A DNA stretch of 64,000 bases from Pseudomonas nitroreducens NBRC 12694 (GCF_002091755.1 NZ_BDAI01000002.1:124001-188000); one strand, 5' to 3'; shown: positions 25,119 to 33,971, numbered from the stretch's first letter. Notes: a model not told the origin generated them from the sequence alone. A program made the numbers and translations.

Positions 25119-26234
25119 ATGAGCACTGCCGAGCGAGCCCCCATCCTGCTGACTCCCGGTCCGCTGACCACGTCCCCCCGCACCCGTCGCGCCATGATGG
25201 TCGACTGGGGCTCCTGGGACCGCGATTTCAACGACCTGACCGCCGACGTCTGCAAACGCCTGCTGGCGATCATCCACGGCGAAGCGACCCACACCTGCGT
25301 ACCGCTGCAAGGCAGTGGCACCTTCTCAGTGGAGGCCGCCATTGGCACCCTGGTGCCGCGCGACGGCAAGGTGCTGGTGCTGATCAACGGCGCCTACGGT
25401 AAGCGCCTGGCGAAAATCTGCCAGGTGATCGGCCGCGAGTTCAGCACCTTCGAAACCGAAGAAGACGTGCCGACCACCGCCGCGGACGTCGTCCGTCTGC
25501 TCACGGAAGACCCCAGCGTCACCCACGTCGCACTGATCCATTGCGAGACCAGCACCGGCATCCTCAACCCGCTGCAGGACATCGCCAAGGTCATCGAATC
25601 CCACGGCAAGCGCCTGATCATCGACGCCATGAGCTCCTTCGGCGCCCTGGACATCGACGCCCGCCACATTCCCTTCGACGCGCTGATCGCCGCTTCCGGC
25701 AAATGCCTGGAAGGCGTGCCGGGGATGGGCTTCGTCTTCGCCCGCAGTAGCGCGCTGAACGCCAGCGCCGGCAACTGCCATTCGCTGTCCATGGACCTGC
25801 AGGACCAGCAGGCCTACATGGCCAAGACCGGCCAGTGGCGCTTCACTCCGCCGACCCACGTGGTCGCCGCGCTGCACGAAGCGCTGACCCAGTACGAGGA
25901 GGAGGGTGGCCTTGCGGCCCGTCATCAGCGTTACGCAAACAATTGCCAGACTCTGCTGGCCGAGATGGCCGAACTCGGGTTCCGCAGCTTCCTGCCGGCC
26001 GCGATCCAGGCGCCGATCATCGTCACCTTCCATGCTCCGAGTGACGCCCGCTACAGCTTCACCGAGTTCTACAACCGGGTGCGCGAGAAGGGCTTCATCC
26101 TCTACCCGGGCAAGCTGACCCAGGTGGAAACCTTCCGCGTCGGTTGCATCGGCCAGGTCGACGCCAGCGGCATGCGTGCCGCCGTCGCGGCCATCGCCGA
26201 GACGCTGAAGGAAATGGAAGTCTTCGAAATCTGA
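25119..26234 (+). CDS. phnW: 2-aminoethylphosphonate:pyruvate aminotransferase
   Basis: This 371-residue class V aminotransferase converts 2-aminoethylphosphonate and pyruvate to phosphonoacetaldehyde and alanine. The PLP lysine is K195 in AASGKCLEGVPGMG, matching K194 of the Salmonella enzyme. QGSGTFSVEA (64-73) and IIDAMSSFG (167-175) bind cofactor. GAGGAATCG precedes the ATG at 25119. phnX follows after 32 bp, giving the two-step route to acetaldehyde and phosphate. Confidence 0.96.
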   Translation: MSTAERAPILLTPGPLTTSPRTRRAMMVDWGSWDRDFNDLTADVCKRLLAIIHGEATHTCVPLQGSGTFSVEAAIGTLVPRDGKVLVLINGAYGKRLAKICQVIGREFSTFETEEDVPTTAADVVRLLTEDPSVTHVALIHCETSTGILNPLQDIAKVIESHGKRLIIDAMSSFGALDIDARHIPFDALIAASGKCLEGVPGMGFVFARSSALNASAGNCHSLSMDLQDQQAYMAKTGQWRFTPPTHVVAALHEALTQYEEEGGLAARHQRYANNCQTLLAEMAELGFRSFLPAAIQAPIIVTFHAPSDARYSFTEFYNRVREKGFILYPGKLTQVETFRVGCIGQVDASGMRAAVAAIAETLKEMEVFEI

Positions 26235-26266
26235 CGCCTGCCCGAATTCCCACAGGATTGAATGCC

Positions 26267-27094
26267 ATGAACTACGAACAACCCAAGCAACTGCAAGCCG
26301 CCATCCTCGACTGGGCTGGCACCGTGGTCGATTTCGGCTCCTTCGCACCGACCCAGATCTTCGTCGAAGCCTTCGCCGAGTTCGGCGTGCAGGTCAGCCT
26401 GGCAGAAGCCCGCGGCCCCATGGGCATGGGCAAGTGGGACCACATCCGTACCCTGTGCGACATCCCGGCCATCGCCGAGCGCTACAAGGCCAAGTTCGGC
26501 CGCGTGCCGAGCGACGATGACGTCACCGCCATCTACGAGCGCTTCATGCCGCTGCAGATCGAGAAGATCGCCGAGCATTCGGCGCTGATTCCCGGGGCGC
26601 TGGATGCCATTGCCACCCTGCGCAAGGGCGGGCTGAAGATCGGTTCCTGCTCCGGCTACCCGGCGGTGGTGATGGAGAAGGTCGTGGCGCTGGCCAAGAC
26701 CAACGGCTACGTCGCCGACCACGTGGTCGCCACCGACGAAGTGCCCAACGGCCGTCCGCACCCGGCCCAGGCGCTGGCCAACGTGATTGCCCTGGGCATC
26801 AATGACGTCGCGGCTTGCGTGAAGGTCGACGACACCTGGCCGGGCATCCTCGAAGGCCGCAGCGCCGGCATGTGGACCGTGGCGCTGACCTGCTCGGGCA
26901 ACGCCCTGGGGTTGACCTACGAGCAGTACAAGGCGCTGCCGGCCGAGAAGCTCGATCAGGAGCGTCGTCGCATCGGGCAGATGTTCGAGGGCTCGCGGCC
27001 GCATTACCTGATCGACACCATCGCCGAACTGCCGGCGGTGATTGCCGATATCAATGCGCGGTTGGCGCGGGGCGAGATGCCGCAGGGCTGCTGA
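26267..27094 (+). CDS. phnX: Phosphonoacetaldehyde hydrolase (phosphonatase)
   Basis: This 275-residue HAD-family enzyme cleaves the C-P bond of phosphonoacetaldehyde. The aspartate nucleophile is D15 in DWAGTVVDFG, and the Schiff-base lysine is K56 in GMGKWDHI, corresponding to D12 and K53 of the Bacillus enzyme. SGYPA and KVDDTWPGI give the other HAD motifs. The ATG at 26267 matches the family start. An intrinsic terminator follows within 15 bp. Confidence 0.96.
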   Translation: MNYEQPKQLQAAILDWAGTVVDFGSFAPTQIFVEAFAEFGVQVSLAEARGPMGMGKWDHIRTLCDIPAIAERYKAKFGRVPSDDDVTAIYERFMPLQIEKIAEHSALIPGALDAIATLRKGGLKIGSCSGYPAVVMEKVVALAKTNGYVADHVVATDEVPNGRPHPAQALANVIALGINDVAACVKVDDTWPGILEGRSAGMWTVALTCSGNALGLTYEQYKALPAEKLDQERRRIGQMFEGSRPHYLIDTIAELPAVIADINARLARGEMPQGC

Positions 27095-27108
27095 TCCCGA
27101 GCGATAAC

Positions 27109-27142
27109 AAAGAAGGCCCGCTTGATGCGGGCCTTCTTTCTT
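27109..27142 (+). terminator. Intrinsic terminator after phnWX
   Basis: AAAGAAGGCCCGC and GCGGGCCTTCTTT flank a 5-nt loop and run into T-rich sequence, just after the phnX stop. Confidence 0.92.
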
Positions 27143-27206
27143 TTGGCTCTTGATGACTTCCAGCGAAACATCCGAGCACTCCGGACCGCCCCTTTCAGTA
27201 GGCCTC

Positions 27207-27311
27207 GTTGGATCGAAGTTTCAGGGGTTGAGCGACATGGATGTCGCGAGAGCCACGATGGGCCAGGGATGGCCCGTCGTGGCGTGCCCCTGAAACTTCG
27301 ATCCAACGAGG
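27207..27311. repeat. Composite structured repeat with 24-bp inverted ends
   Basis: The 24 bases from 27207 (CTCGTTGGATCGAAG...) recur perfectly inverted at 27288-27311. Between them are two nested hairpins, GCGACAT-GG-ATGTCGC and a larger one around GGGCCAGGGATGGCCC. No open reading frame of interest is inside. It looks like a miniature mobile or REPIN-type element, though no transposase and no target duplication was seen. Confidence 0.7.
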
Positions 27312-27456
27312 TATTTTTCGCCCCAAGCGAAAAACCGGATGGAGGGGCAAGCGCTTTGGTTACTTTCTCGCGTTTGAGAAAGTGACTCGCCCGAGGGGGC
27401 GAAACCAGAAGTCCCAGTGCACTCCGAGGCGGCGCATGAACACCAAGCAAGAATGC
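27312..27456. repeat. Intergenic repeat-like segment with two hairpins
   Basis: It contains ACTTTCTC-N6-GAGAAAGT at 27362-27383 and TCGCCC-N3-GGGGCGA at 27387-27402. The GCGCTTTGGTTACTTT...AAAGTGAC pattern is one I associate with a dispersed repeat that often yields spurious short protein predictions. No gene is called here. Confidence 0.45.
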
Positions 27457-28029
27457 TCAATTCACAACGTTCCGCACAAACCGCACCAGCACATCCCCAT
27501 GGTTCTGATAGGAAAACGGCTGGTTGCTCTTGAACACATGGAATCCGCCGGCCTCGACCTCCACCGTCTCCTCGGCCAGCACGATGGTCAGCCGGCCCTC
27601 GATGACATAGGCCATGTCGTACCAGCCTTCGGCGTCGGGCTCGGCGTTGTAGCGGTCGCCGGGGGCGAGTGCCCAGTGCCAGAGTTCGGCCTGGCGCGTG
27701 GCGGGCGTGCTGGCGAGGAGGGTGCCGCGGCTGTCGGGCTGCTGGCCGCCCCAGGCGACGGCGTCTACGCGGGTCAGGCCGCCGGTGGCCGGTGGGCGTA
27801 CCAGGTCGGCGAAGGTCACGTGGAGCGCGGCGGCGATGCGGTCGAGGGTTGCGAGGCTGACGTTGTTGTCGCCTCCCTCGATGCCGACCAGCATCCGCCG
27901 GCTGACGCCCGAGGCCTTGGCCAGCGCGTCCTGGCTGAGGCCGGCGCTACGACGGTGCGTCTTCACGTTATCGGCGACGTGGACCAGCACGCTGGGACGT
28001 TCAGAAGGGGTGGGCAGTATATTGCTCAT
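27457..28029 (-). CDS. XRE-family regulator with C-terminal cupin
   Basis: This 190-residue protein has an N-terminal XRE helix-turn-helix (SAGLSQDALAKASGVSRRML, about 28-47) and a C-terminal cupin_2 domain (about 115-185, with ELWHWALAPGDRYNAEPDAE). It is divergent from an EamA exporter 82 bp away and probably controls it, perhaps sensing the exported metabolite. I chose ATG 28027-28029; upstream ATGs in frame lie inside the likely promoter. Confidence 0.88.
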   Translation of the reverse strand: MSNILPTPSERPSVLVHVADNVKTHRRSAGLSQDALAKASGVSRRMLVGIEGGDNNVSLATLDRIAAALHVTFADLVRPPATGGLTRVDAVAWGGQQPDSRGTLLASTPATRQAELWHWALAPGDRYNAEPDAEGWYDMAYVIEGRLTIVLAEETVEVEAGGFHVFKSNQPFSYQNHGDVLVRFVRNVVN

Positions 28030-28039
28030 TCTGGCCTTT

Positions 28040-28059
28040 TTGCGCATTATGTTGCGCAT
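28040..28059. promoter_or_regulatory. Candidate operator between cupin regulator and exporter
   Basis: TTGCGCAT occurs twice in direct orientation, at 28040-28047 and 28052-28059 (12-bp period), just upstream of the regulator start and in front of the divergent exporter. It is a plausible autoregulatory XRE site. Confidence 0.45.
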
Positions 28060-28111
28060 AACAGTCAATCAAGATTTTCCCACCGTTGCAACGCCTGTCC
28101 TGGTCCGCATC

Positions 28112-28987
28112 ATGCCTCGCTCTCGCTTTCTTTCCACTGTCTTTCCCATCCTCATCCTGATCGTGTCCATGGCCTCGATCCAGACCGGTGCGTCCGTCGC
28201 CAAGAGCCTGTTCCCGGTGCTCGGCGCGGAAGGCGTGACTTCCATGCGCCTGATCTTCGCCGCCATCCTCCTGCTGGCAATCCTGCGGCCGTGGCGCACC
28301 TCCCTGCGCGGTAAACCGCTCAAGCCGCTGTTCATCTATGGCGTGACGCTGGGCCTGATGAACCTGACCTTCTACATGGCGCTGCAGACCATCCCGCTGG
28401 GTGTCGCCGTGGCCCTGGAGTTCACCGGGCCGCTGGCGGTGGCGCTGTTCTACTCGCGCAAACCCATCGACTTCCTGTGGATCGCCATCGCGGTGGTCGG
28501 TCTCGGCCTGCTGCTGCCGATCGCCGACTTCGGCAACGGCATCGACCCCAAGGGCGCCGCGCTGGCGCTGGGAGCGGGAGTCTGCTGGGGGCTCTACATC
28601 ATCTTCGGCCAGCGCGCCGGCAACGACCTGGGCGCCCAGGGCGCGGCGCTGGGCATCAGCATCGCGGCGATCTGCGTGGCGCCGATCGGCCTCGCGCACA
28701 GTGGCATGGGGTTGTTCGATGTCAGCCTATTCCCGGCGCTGCTGGGCGTGGCGATCCTCTCCAGCGCCTTGCCCTACACCCTGGAAATGATTGCGCTCAC
28801 CCGTTTGCCTGCACGCACTTTCGGCACGCTGATGAGCATCGAGCCGGCGTTCGGTGCGTTGTCCGGCCTGGTGTTCCTCGGCGAGCAGCTGACATCGCAC
28901 CAGTGGATCGCCATCGGTGCCATCATCGTCGCTTCGGTGGGCACCACGTTGAGCAGTCGGCCAAAGCCGGCGCTGGTCGCCGACTGA
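28112..28987 (+). CDS. EamA-family exporter, RhtA type
   Basis: This 291-residue membrane protein has ten hydrophobic segments and two EamA repeats. ALQTIPLGVAVALEFTGPLAVAL (about 92-114) and LPARTFGTLMSIEPAFGALSG (about 232-252) resemble the RhtA branch that exports threonine, homoserine or other amino acids. I chose the ATG at 28112. A terminator lies 18 bp beyond the stop. The substrate is unproven. Confidence 0.87.
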   Translation: MPRSRFLSTVFPILILIVSMASIQTGASVAKSLFPVLGAEGVTSMRLIFAAILLLAILRPWRTSLRGKPLKPLFIYGVTLGLMNLTFYMALQTIPLGVAVALEFTGPLAVALFYSRKPIDFLWIAIAVVGLGLLLPIADFGNGIDPKGAALALGAGVCWGLYIIFGQRAGNDLGAQGAALGISIAAICVAPIGLAHSGMGLFDVSLFPALLGVAILSSALPYTLEMIALTRLPARTFGTLMSIEPAFGALSGLVFLGEQLTSHQWIAIGAIIVASVGTTLSSRPKPALVAD

Positions 28988-29004
28988 GAGCGGTGTCCGA
29001 CAGG

Positions 29005-29031
29005 AAAAAGCCGCCCGAGGGCGGCTTTTTT
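29005..29031 (+). terminator. Bidirectional intrinsic terminator between exporter and MATE gene
   Basis: AAAAAGCCGCCC and GGGCGGCTTTTTT form a strong stem with A- and T-runs on each side. It sits between two convergent genes and can serve both. Confidence 0.92.
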
Positions 29032-29044
29032 GCGTGCGTGGGTG

Positions 29045-30448
29045 TCACCCCTCCACGCGCATTTCCTTCAGCAGGATCTGCCGCTTGGCGCTGCGCGACA
29101 GGCGGATGCACAGCATGACCGCCGCGCAGGTCAGGCCGACGATCAGGCCTTCCCACAGGCCGCGCGGGCCGGTGGGCTCCTGCAGCCAGTGGGCCAGGCC
29201 GAGGCTGTAGCCCACCGGCAGGCCGATGCCCCAGTAGGCGAACAGGGTCATGATCATGGTCGCGCGGGTGTCCTGGTAGCCGCGCAGGGCGCCGGCGGCA
29301 GTGACCTGCACGGCATCGGAGAACTGGAACAGCGCCGAGAACACCAGCAGCGTGGCGGCCAGCGCCAGCACTTCCGGGTCCTGGGTGTAGAGCCCGGCGA
29401 TGTGCTCGCGCATCAGCAGCATGCCGCTGGCGGAAATGCAGGCGTACGCCAGCGCCGCGCCCATGCCCACGCCGGCGGCGAAGCGCGCATCGCGCGGTGC
29501 GCCGGCGCCGAGGGACTGGCCCACGCGCACGGTCACGGCCATGGCCAACGAGTAGGGGATCATGAACACCAGTGCACTGAAGTTCAGCGCCACCTGGTGC
29601 CCGGCGACGACCTTCTCGCCGAGCTCGCCGATCAGCAGGGCGATCACCGAGAAGATGCTGGATTCGGCGAATACCGCGATGCCGATGGGCAGGCCCACCG
29701 CCACCAGGCTGCCGATCACCTTCGGCTGCGGCAGTTCCCAGTGGCTGAACAACTGGCTCGGCTGGTAGACCTTGGCCCAGTTCACCCAGAACAGCATGCC
29801 CAGCAACATGAACCACATCACCGAGCCGGTTGCCCAGCCGCAACCGGGGCCGCCCAGGGCCGGGAAGCCGAGGTGGCCGTAGATCAGCACGTAGTTGATC
29901 GGGATGTTCAGCATCAGCCCGCAGATGCCCAGCACCATGCTCGGCCGGGTGCGGCCCAGGCCGTCGCTGTAGCAGCGCAGTACGTGGTACAGCGCCACCG
30001 CCGGCAGGCCGCAGGCGATACCGCGCAGGTAGAAGCAACTGGGCTCGATCAGCGCTTCCTCGACCTTCATCGCCCGCAATACCGGCTCGGAGAGCAGCCA
30101 CAGCGTCGCGCCCGCCAGCGGGCCGACCAGCAGCGCCAGCCACAGCGCCTGGCGTACCAGCGGGCCGGTCCCGGCCTGGTCGCCGGAACCATAGCGCTGG
30201 GCCACCTTGGCGGTGGTGGCAAGCAGGGTGCCGGTCATCAGCAGGAACACCGGAATCCAGATCGAGTTGCCCAGCGCCACGGCCGCGAGGTCACGCGGGC
30301 CGACGCTGCCGGCCATCACGGCATCGACGAAGCCCATGGCGGTAGTGGCCAGCTGGGCGATCATGATGGGCGCTGCGAGGGTCAGCAGTTCCTTGAGTTC
30401 GGTGGCGGTGCGCCGTCCGCGGGAGACGGGCTGGGCGAGGCTGGTCAC
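29045..30448 (-). CDS. pmpM: MATE-family multidrug efflux pump (NorM/PmpM type)
   Basis: This 467-residue protein has 12 hydrophobic helices and MATE motifs: APIMIAQLATTAMGFVDAVMAG near the start (about 26-47) and VAGHQVALNFSALVFMIPYSLAMAVTVRVGQ in the second half. It would exchange H+ or Na+ for cationic drugs. pmpM is the P. aeruginosa member; the name rests on the family and genus. The start is GTG at 30446-30448 with AAGGAAA upstream. Confidence 0.88.
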   Translation of the reverse strand: MTSLAQPVSRGRRTATELKELLTLAAPIMIAQLATTAMGFVDAVMAGSVGPRDLAAVALGNSIWIPVFLLMTGTLLATTAKVAQRYGSGDQAGTGPLVRQALWLALLVGPLAGATLWLLSEPVLRAMKVEEALIEPSCFYLRGIACGLPAVALYHVLRCYSDGLGRTRPSMVLGICGLMLNIPINYVLIYGHLGFPALGGPGCGWATGSVMWFMLLGMLFWVNWAKVYQPSQLFSHWELPQPKVIGSLVAVGLPIGIAVFAESSIFSVIALLIGELGEKVVAGHQVALNFSALVFMIPYSLAMAVTVRVGQSLGAGAPRDARFAAGVGMGAALAYACISASGMLLMREHIAGLYTQDPEVLALAATLLVFSALFQFSDAVQVTAAGALRGYQDTRATMIMTLFAYWGIGLPVGYSLGLAHWLQEPTGPRGLWEGLIVGLTCAAVMLCIRLSRSAKRQILLKEMRVEG

Positions 30449-30570
30449 GGCTTTCCTTGGCGAAAGAAATTGGCGGGAAGCCGACCAGTTTAAGGGCTGA
30501 CGGGCCGGTCAGGAAGTCTTGCCTGCGCCGCGCGGGACCGCGCGCAGGGCTGAAGGATCGGCGCTGACGC

Positions 30571-30642
30571 AGGGCGCATAACGCGCCAGCGTTATCCGCC
30601 TTGAAGGGAGCGGCGGATAACCTGTTCCAGGATATGCGCCCT
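30571..30642. repeat. Imperfect inverted repeat upstream of pdxB
   Basis: AGGGCGCATAACGC...GTTATCCGCC (30571-30600) is mirrored by GGCGGATAAC...GATATGCGCCCT (30612-30642). The ends pair perfectly for about 10 bp each and the middle is mismatched. It is typical of dispersed intergenic repeats in Pseudomonas. Confidence 0.65.
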
Positions 30643-30711
30643 ACATGGCTGTGCGGGACCGAGCGCAGCAGCGCTGGTAAAGTACCTGCTGCCGATTTCT
30701 GGAGTCAGCCC

Positions 30712-31860
30712 ATGCGTATCCTTGCCGATGAAAACATTCCCCTGGTCGAAGCCTTCTTCGGTGCCCACGGCGATATCCGCCGTCTGCCGGGACGCGGCAT
30801 CGACCGTGCCGCCCTGGGCGATGCAGAAGTGCTGCTGGTGCGTTCGGTGACAGACGTCAGCCGCGAGCTGCTCCAGGGCAGCCAGGTGAAGTTCGTCGGC
30901 ACCTGCACCATCGGCACCGATCATCTCGATCTCGATTACTTCGCCGAGGCCGGTATCGCCTGGTCCAGTGCGCCGGGTTGCAATGCCCGTGGCGTGGTCG
31001 ACTGGGTGCTGGGCAGCCTGCTGGCGCTGGCCGACGTGCACGGCGCGAAGCTCGCCGAGCGCCGCTATGGCGTGATCGGCGCTGGGCAGGTAGGCGGTCG
31101 TCTGGTGGACGTGCTGCGCGGTCTGGGCTGGGATGTGCGCGTCTGCGATCCGCCGCGCGCGGCTGTCGAGGGCGGCGATTTTCGCAGCCTGGAAAAAGTG
31201 CTGCGCGAGTGCGACGTGATCAGCCTGCACACGCCGCTGACCCGCGACGGCGACAACCCGACCCGCCACCTGATCGACGCCGAGCGCCTCAAGGCACTGC
31301 GCCCCGGCACCTGGCTGATCAATGCCAGCCGCGGCGGTGTGGTCGACAACACCGCGCTACGCGTTCACCTGGAATCCGGCGCGAATCTCGACGTGGCGCT
31401 GGATGTCTGGGAGGGCGAGCCGGAGGTCAATGTGCGCCTGGCCGAACTCTGCCGCATCGCGACGCCGCACATTGCCGGCTACAGCCTCGACGGCAAGCTG
31501 CGCGGCACCGCGCAGATCTACGAGGCGTTCTGCGCCTGGCAGCAGCGCGCGCCGGAAGTCGATCTCGACGACCTGCTGCCCGCGCAATGGCTGGCCGAAC
31601 TGAGCCTCAAGGAAGAGTGCGACCCGGACTGGGCACTGGCGATGCTCTGCCGTGCGGTCTATGACCCGCGCAGCGATGACGCCAACTTCCGTCGCAGCCT
31701 GGTAGGCGATACCAAGACCCGGCGGGCGGCCTTCGACGCGCTGCGCAAGCACTACCCGCCGCGGCGCGAGATCACCGGGCTATGGGTGGACATCCAGGGT
31801 GATTCGCCGCGCCTGGAAAGCCTGCTGACCGCCTTGGGCGCCAACCGGGTCGGGGAATAG
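30712..31860 (+). CDS. pdxB: 4-phosphoerythronate dehydrogenase (PLP biosynthesis)
   Basis: This 382-residue D-2-hydroxyacid dehydrogenase acts in the DXP-dependent pyridoxal phosphate pathway. MRILADENIPLVEAFF is the PdxB start. The NAD-binding GAGQVGGRLV (about 123-132), INASRGGVVDN (about 204-214) and the catalytic His in ATPHIAGYS are visible. The C-terminal dimerisation domain distinguishes PdxB from other family members. GGAG precedes the ATG at 30712. Confidence 0.95.
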   Translation: MRILADENIPLVEAFFGAHGDIRRLPGRGIDRAALGDAEVLLVRSVTDVSRELLQGSQVKFVGTCTIGTDHLDLDYFAEAGIAWSSAPGCNARGVVDWVLGSLLALADVHGAKLAERRYGVIGAGQVGGRLVDVLRGLGWDVRVCDPPRAAVEGGDFRSLEKVLRECDVISLHTPLTRDGDNPTRHLIDAERLKALRPGTWLINASRGGVVDNTALRVHLESGANLDVALDVWEGEPEVNVRLAELCRIATPHIAGYSLDGKLRGTAQIYEAFCAWQQRAPEVDLDDLLPAQWLAELSLKEECDPDWALAMLCRAVYDPRSDDANFRRSLVGDTKTRRAAFDALRKHYPPRREITGLWVDIQGDSPRLESLLTALGANRVGE

Positions 31861-31885
31861 GGCGGACGCGCCGCCGCACCGACTG

Positions 31886-32059
31886 TCAGCGGCGTGGCTG
31901 CTCGCAGGTCTTGTCCAGTTCCTGGCAGGCGCGCTGGATCATGTCTTCGGTGATCGGGACCTCGCGGCCCTGGGCATCGATGATCGAGCCGCCGACCGGC
32001 TGCTGCGGGTTGCGCGGGGCGGGGCGGGGAGTGGGTTCACGGTGGGTTTGCAGGCTCAT
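31886..32059 (-). CDS. Small conserved hypothetical protein, 57 residues
   Basis: The ATG at 32057-32059 is preceded by AGGAGA. The protein is proline-rich at first (TPRPAPRNPQQP), then has GGSIIDAQGREVPITEDM and a short helix with two cysteines (RACQELDKTCEQPRR). The composition and ribosome site support a real gene. I do not know its function. It is convergent with pdxB and divergent from the kinase-like gene. Confidence 0.7.
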   Translation of the reverse strand: MSLQTHREPTPRPAPRNPQQPVGGSIIDAQGREVPITEDMIQRACQELDKTCEQPRR

Positions 32060-32307
32060 GGCCAATCTCCTCTACATCAGGTTCGTTGCAGTCTAGGCAG
32101 ATCAGATGAAAGCCCGGTGACAGAGGCTGCGCGTGGCAGCGCCGAAGAACCGTCACCGAAGACAGGCGACCAATGCCCTCGCAGATTGCATGCCAATCGC
32201 GTGGTCCCCGGTCGTCTGCTTGTCGTTATAGTGAGTGGAACCGTCGCTTCCCTGGTCCGACCCGGCCTTGCGCCGGTGGTTCGAAGAAGTTTCCCTCGAG
32301 GTTGAGT

Positions 32308-33435
32308 ATGGACAGGATTCGCATAGGGCTGATCATCAATCCGCTGGCCGGTATTGGTGGCCGCACGGCGCTCAAGGGCAGTGACGGGGTGGCCGAGCTG
32401 GCCCTGGCGCGCGGCGCGCAGCCGCGGGCAGCGGAGCGCACCCGCGTGGCGCTGGAGCATCTGTTGCCGGTGCGCGAGCGCCTGGAGTTCCTCACTTTTC
32501 CCGGCGCCATGGGCGCCGAGCTGCTGGCGAGCATGGGCTTCGGCCACCGCCTGGTCGGCGTGCTGGAAAAGGAGCAGAGCAGTGCGGCGGATACCCGTCA
32601 CGCCGTACAGGCGCTGCAGGAGGCTGGCGTGGCGCTGATCCTCTTCGCCGGTGGCGATGGCACCGCGCGGGACGTCGCCGAAGTGGCCCGCGAAGGCCAG
32701 CCGGTGCTGGGCATCCCCGCCGGGGTGAAGATCCACTCCGGCGTCTATGCCATCAGCCCGCGGGCCGCCGGGGAACTGGCACGACGACTGGTGGACGGCG
32801 GCCTGGTGCGCCTGACCCAGGGCGAAGTGCGCGACCTCGACGAAGCGGCGCTGCGCGAGGGTCGTGTCGCTGCGCGCTGGTATGCCGAACTGACGGTGCC
32901 CGAGGAAGGTCACTTCATGCAGCATGTGAAACAGGCTGGCATGGAGACCGAGGAGCTGGTGCTGGCCGATCTCGCCGCCTGGCTGGAAGACAGCTGGGAA
33001 GACGACGTACGTTATGTCTTCGGCCCCGGTTCGACGCTGCATGGGCTGGCTGCCGACCTGCACCTGGACACCACGCTGCTGGGCGTCGACGTGGTCGAGA
33101 ACGGTGAAGTGATCGCCCGCGATGTCACCGAGGCGCAGTTGTTCGAGCTGGTGCACGGCCACCCGGCCTTCCTGCTGGTGACGGCCATTGGCGGCCAGGG
33201 GCATGTCCTCGGCCGTGGCAACCAGCAGATCAGCCCACGGGTGCTGCGCGCCATCGGCATCGAACGGCTGCGGGTGATCGCCACCAAGCGCAAGCTCGGC
33301 ACCCTCGAAGGCCGGCCGCTGCTGGTGGACAGCGGCGACGCCGAGCTGGACGCAAGCTTCCCCGCTGCAGTGCGGGTGTGGGCCGGTTACAAGGAAGAAC
33401 TGCTCTATCCGCTGGGCTGGGGCAGCGAGGGTTGA
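32308..33435 (+). CDS. ATP-NAD kinase-like protein (AcoX type)
   Basis: This 375-residue protein starts with IGLIINPLAGIGG and has FAGGDGTARDVAEVA (about 113-127), the GGDGT motif of NAD/diacylglycerol kinases. The rest fits the AcoX-like ATP-NAD kinase branch (GIPAGVKIHSGVYAISP, about 141-157). Its phosphate acceptor is not established. The ATG at 32308 is preceded by a GAGGTTGAG stretch. It stands alone. Confidence 0.83.
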   Translation: MDRIRIGLIINPLAGIGGRTALKGSDGVAELALARGAQPRAAERTRVALEHLLPVRERLEFLTFPGAMGAELLASMGFGHRLVGVLEKEQSSAADTRHAVQALQEAGVALILFAGGDGTARDVAEVAREGQPVLGIPAGVKIHSGVYAISPRAAGELARRLVDGGLVRLTQGEVRDLDEAALREGRVAARWYAELTVPEEGHFMQHVKQAGMETEELVLADLAAWLEDSWEDDVRYVFGPGSTLHGLAADLHLDTTLLGVDVVENGEVIARDVTEAQLFELVHGHPAFLLVTAIGGQGHVLGRGNQQISPRVLRAIGIERLRVIATKRKLGTLEGRPLLVDSGDAELDASFPAAVRVWAGYKEELLYPLGWGSEG

Positions 33436-33520
33436 AACCGCTCGAAGGCACGGTGGTGATTACCCGCGTTGCTGATCTAGACTCCTGCACTTCGTGAAAA
33501 CGGGACGAGGGAGCAGGGCC

Positions 33521-33922
33521 ATGCATTCGGGCGGTTGTCTGTGCGGCGCAGTGCGTTTCGAGATCGATGGCGAACTGGCGCCTGTCCAGGTCTGCCATTG
33601 CAGCCAGTGCCGCAAGGCCCAGGGCGGGCCGTTCGCCACCAACATTCCCGTGGACCGCGCGGCCTTCCGCCTGCTCGGCGGCGAGTCGCAGCTGGGCGAG
33701 TATCGCGCTACCGCCGATAAGAAGCGCGTGTTCTGCCGCACCTGCGGCTCGCCGATCTACAGCGCCCGCGATGCCCTGCCGGAGACTTTGCGGGTGCGTG
33801 CGGGAACCCTGGACGAGCCGGTACGGACAAAGCTCGAAGCACATTATTACGTCGCGTCCCGCGCCAGCTGGTGGCCGCTGGAGGACAATCTGCCCCGTCA
33901 CGAGGGTGCAAAACCAGGATGA
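33521..33922 (+). CDS. GFA-family zinc protein
   Basis: This 133-residue protein is of the glutathione-dependent formaldehyde-activating (GFA/Mss4-like) family. Zinc-binding cysteines occur in GGCLCGAV (6 and 8), CHCSQC (25-30) and FCRTCGSP (about 71-77). Most members have no proven glutathione reaction, so only the fold is asserted. The ATG at 33521 was chosen for the conserved start. Confidence 0.87.
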   Translation: MHSGGCLCGAVRFEIDGELAPVQVCHCSQCRKAQGGPFATNIPVDRAAFRLLGGESQLGEYRATADKKRVFCRTCGSPIYSARDALPETLRVRAGTLDEPVRTKLEAHYYVASRASWWPLEDNLPRHEGAKPG

Positions 33923-33971
33923 ATGAGCTGGCGCAGCCGCCAGTACTCAGGGAGTAGCAGGGTCAGTGGGA

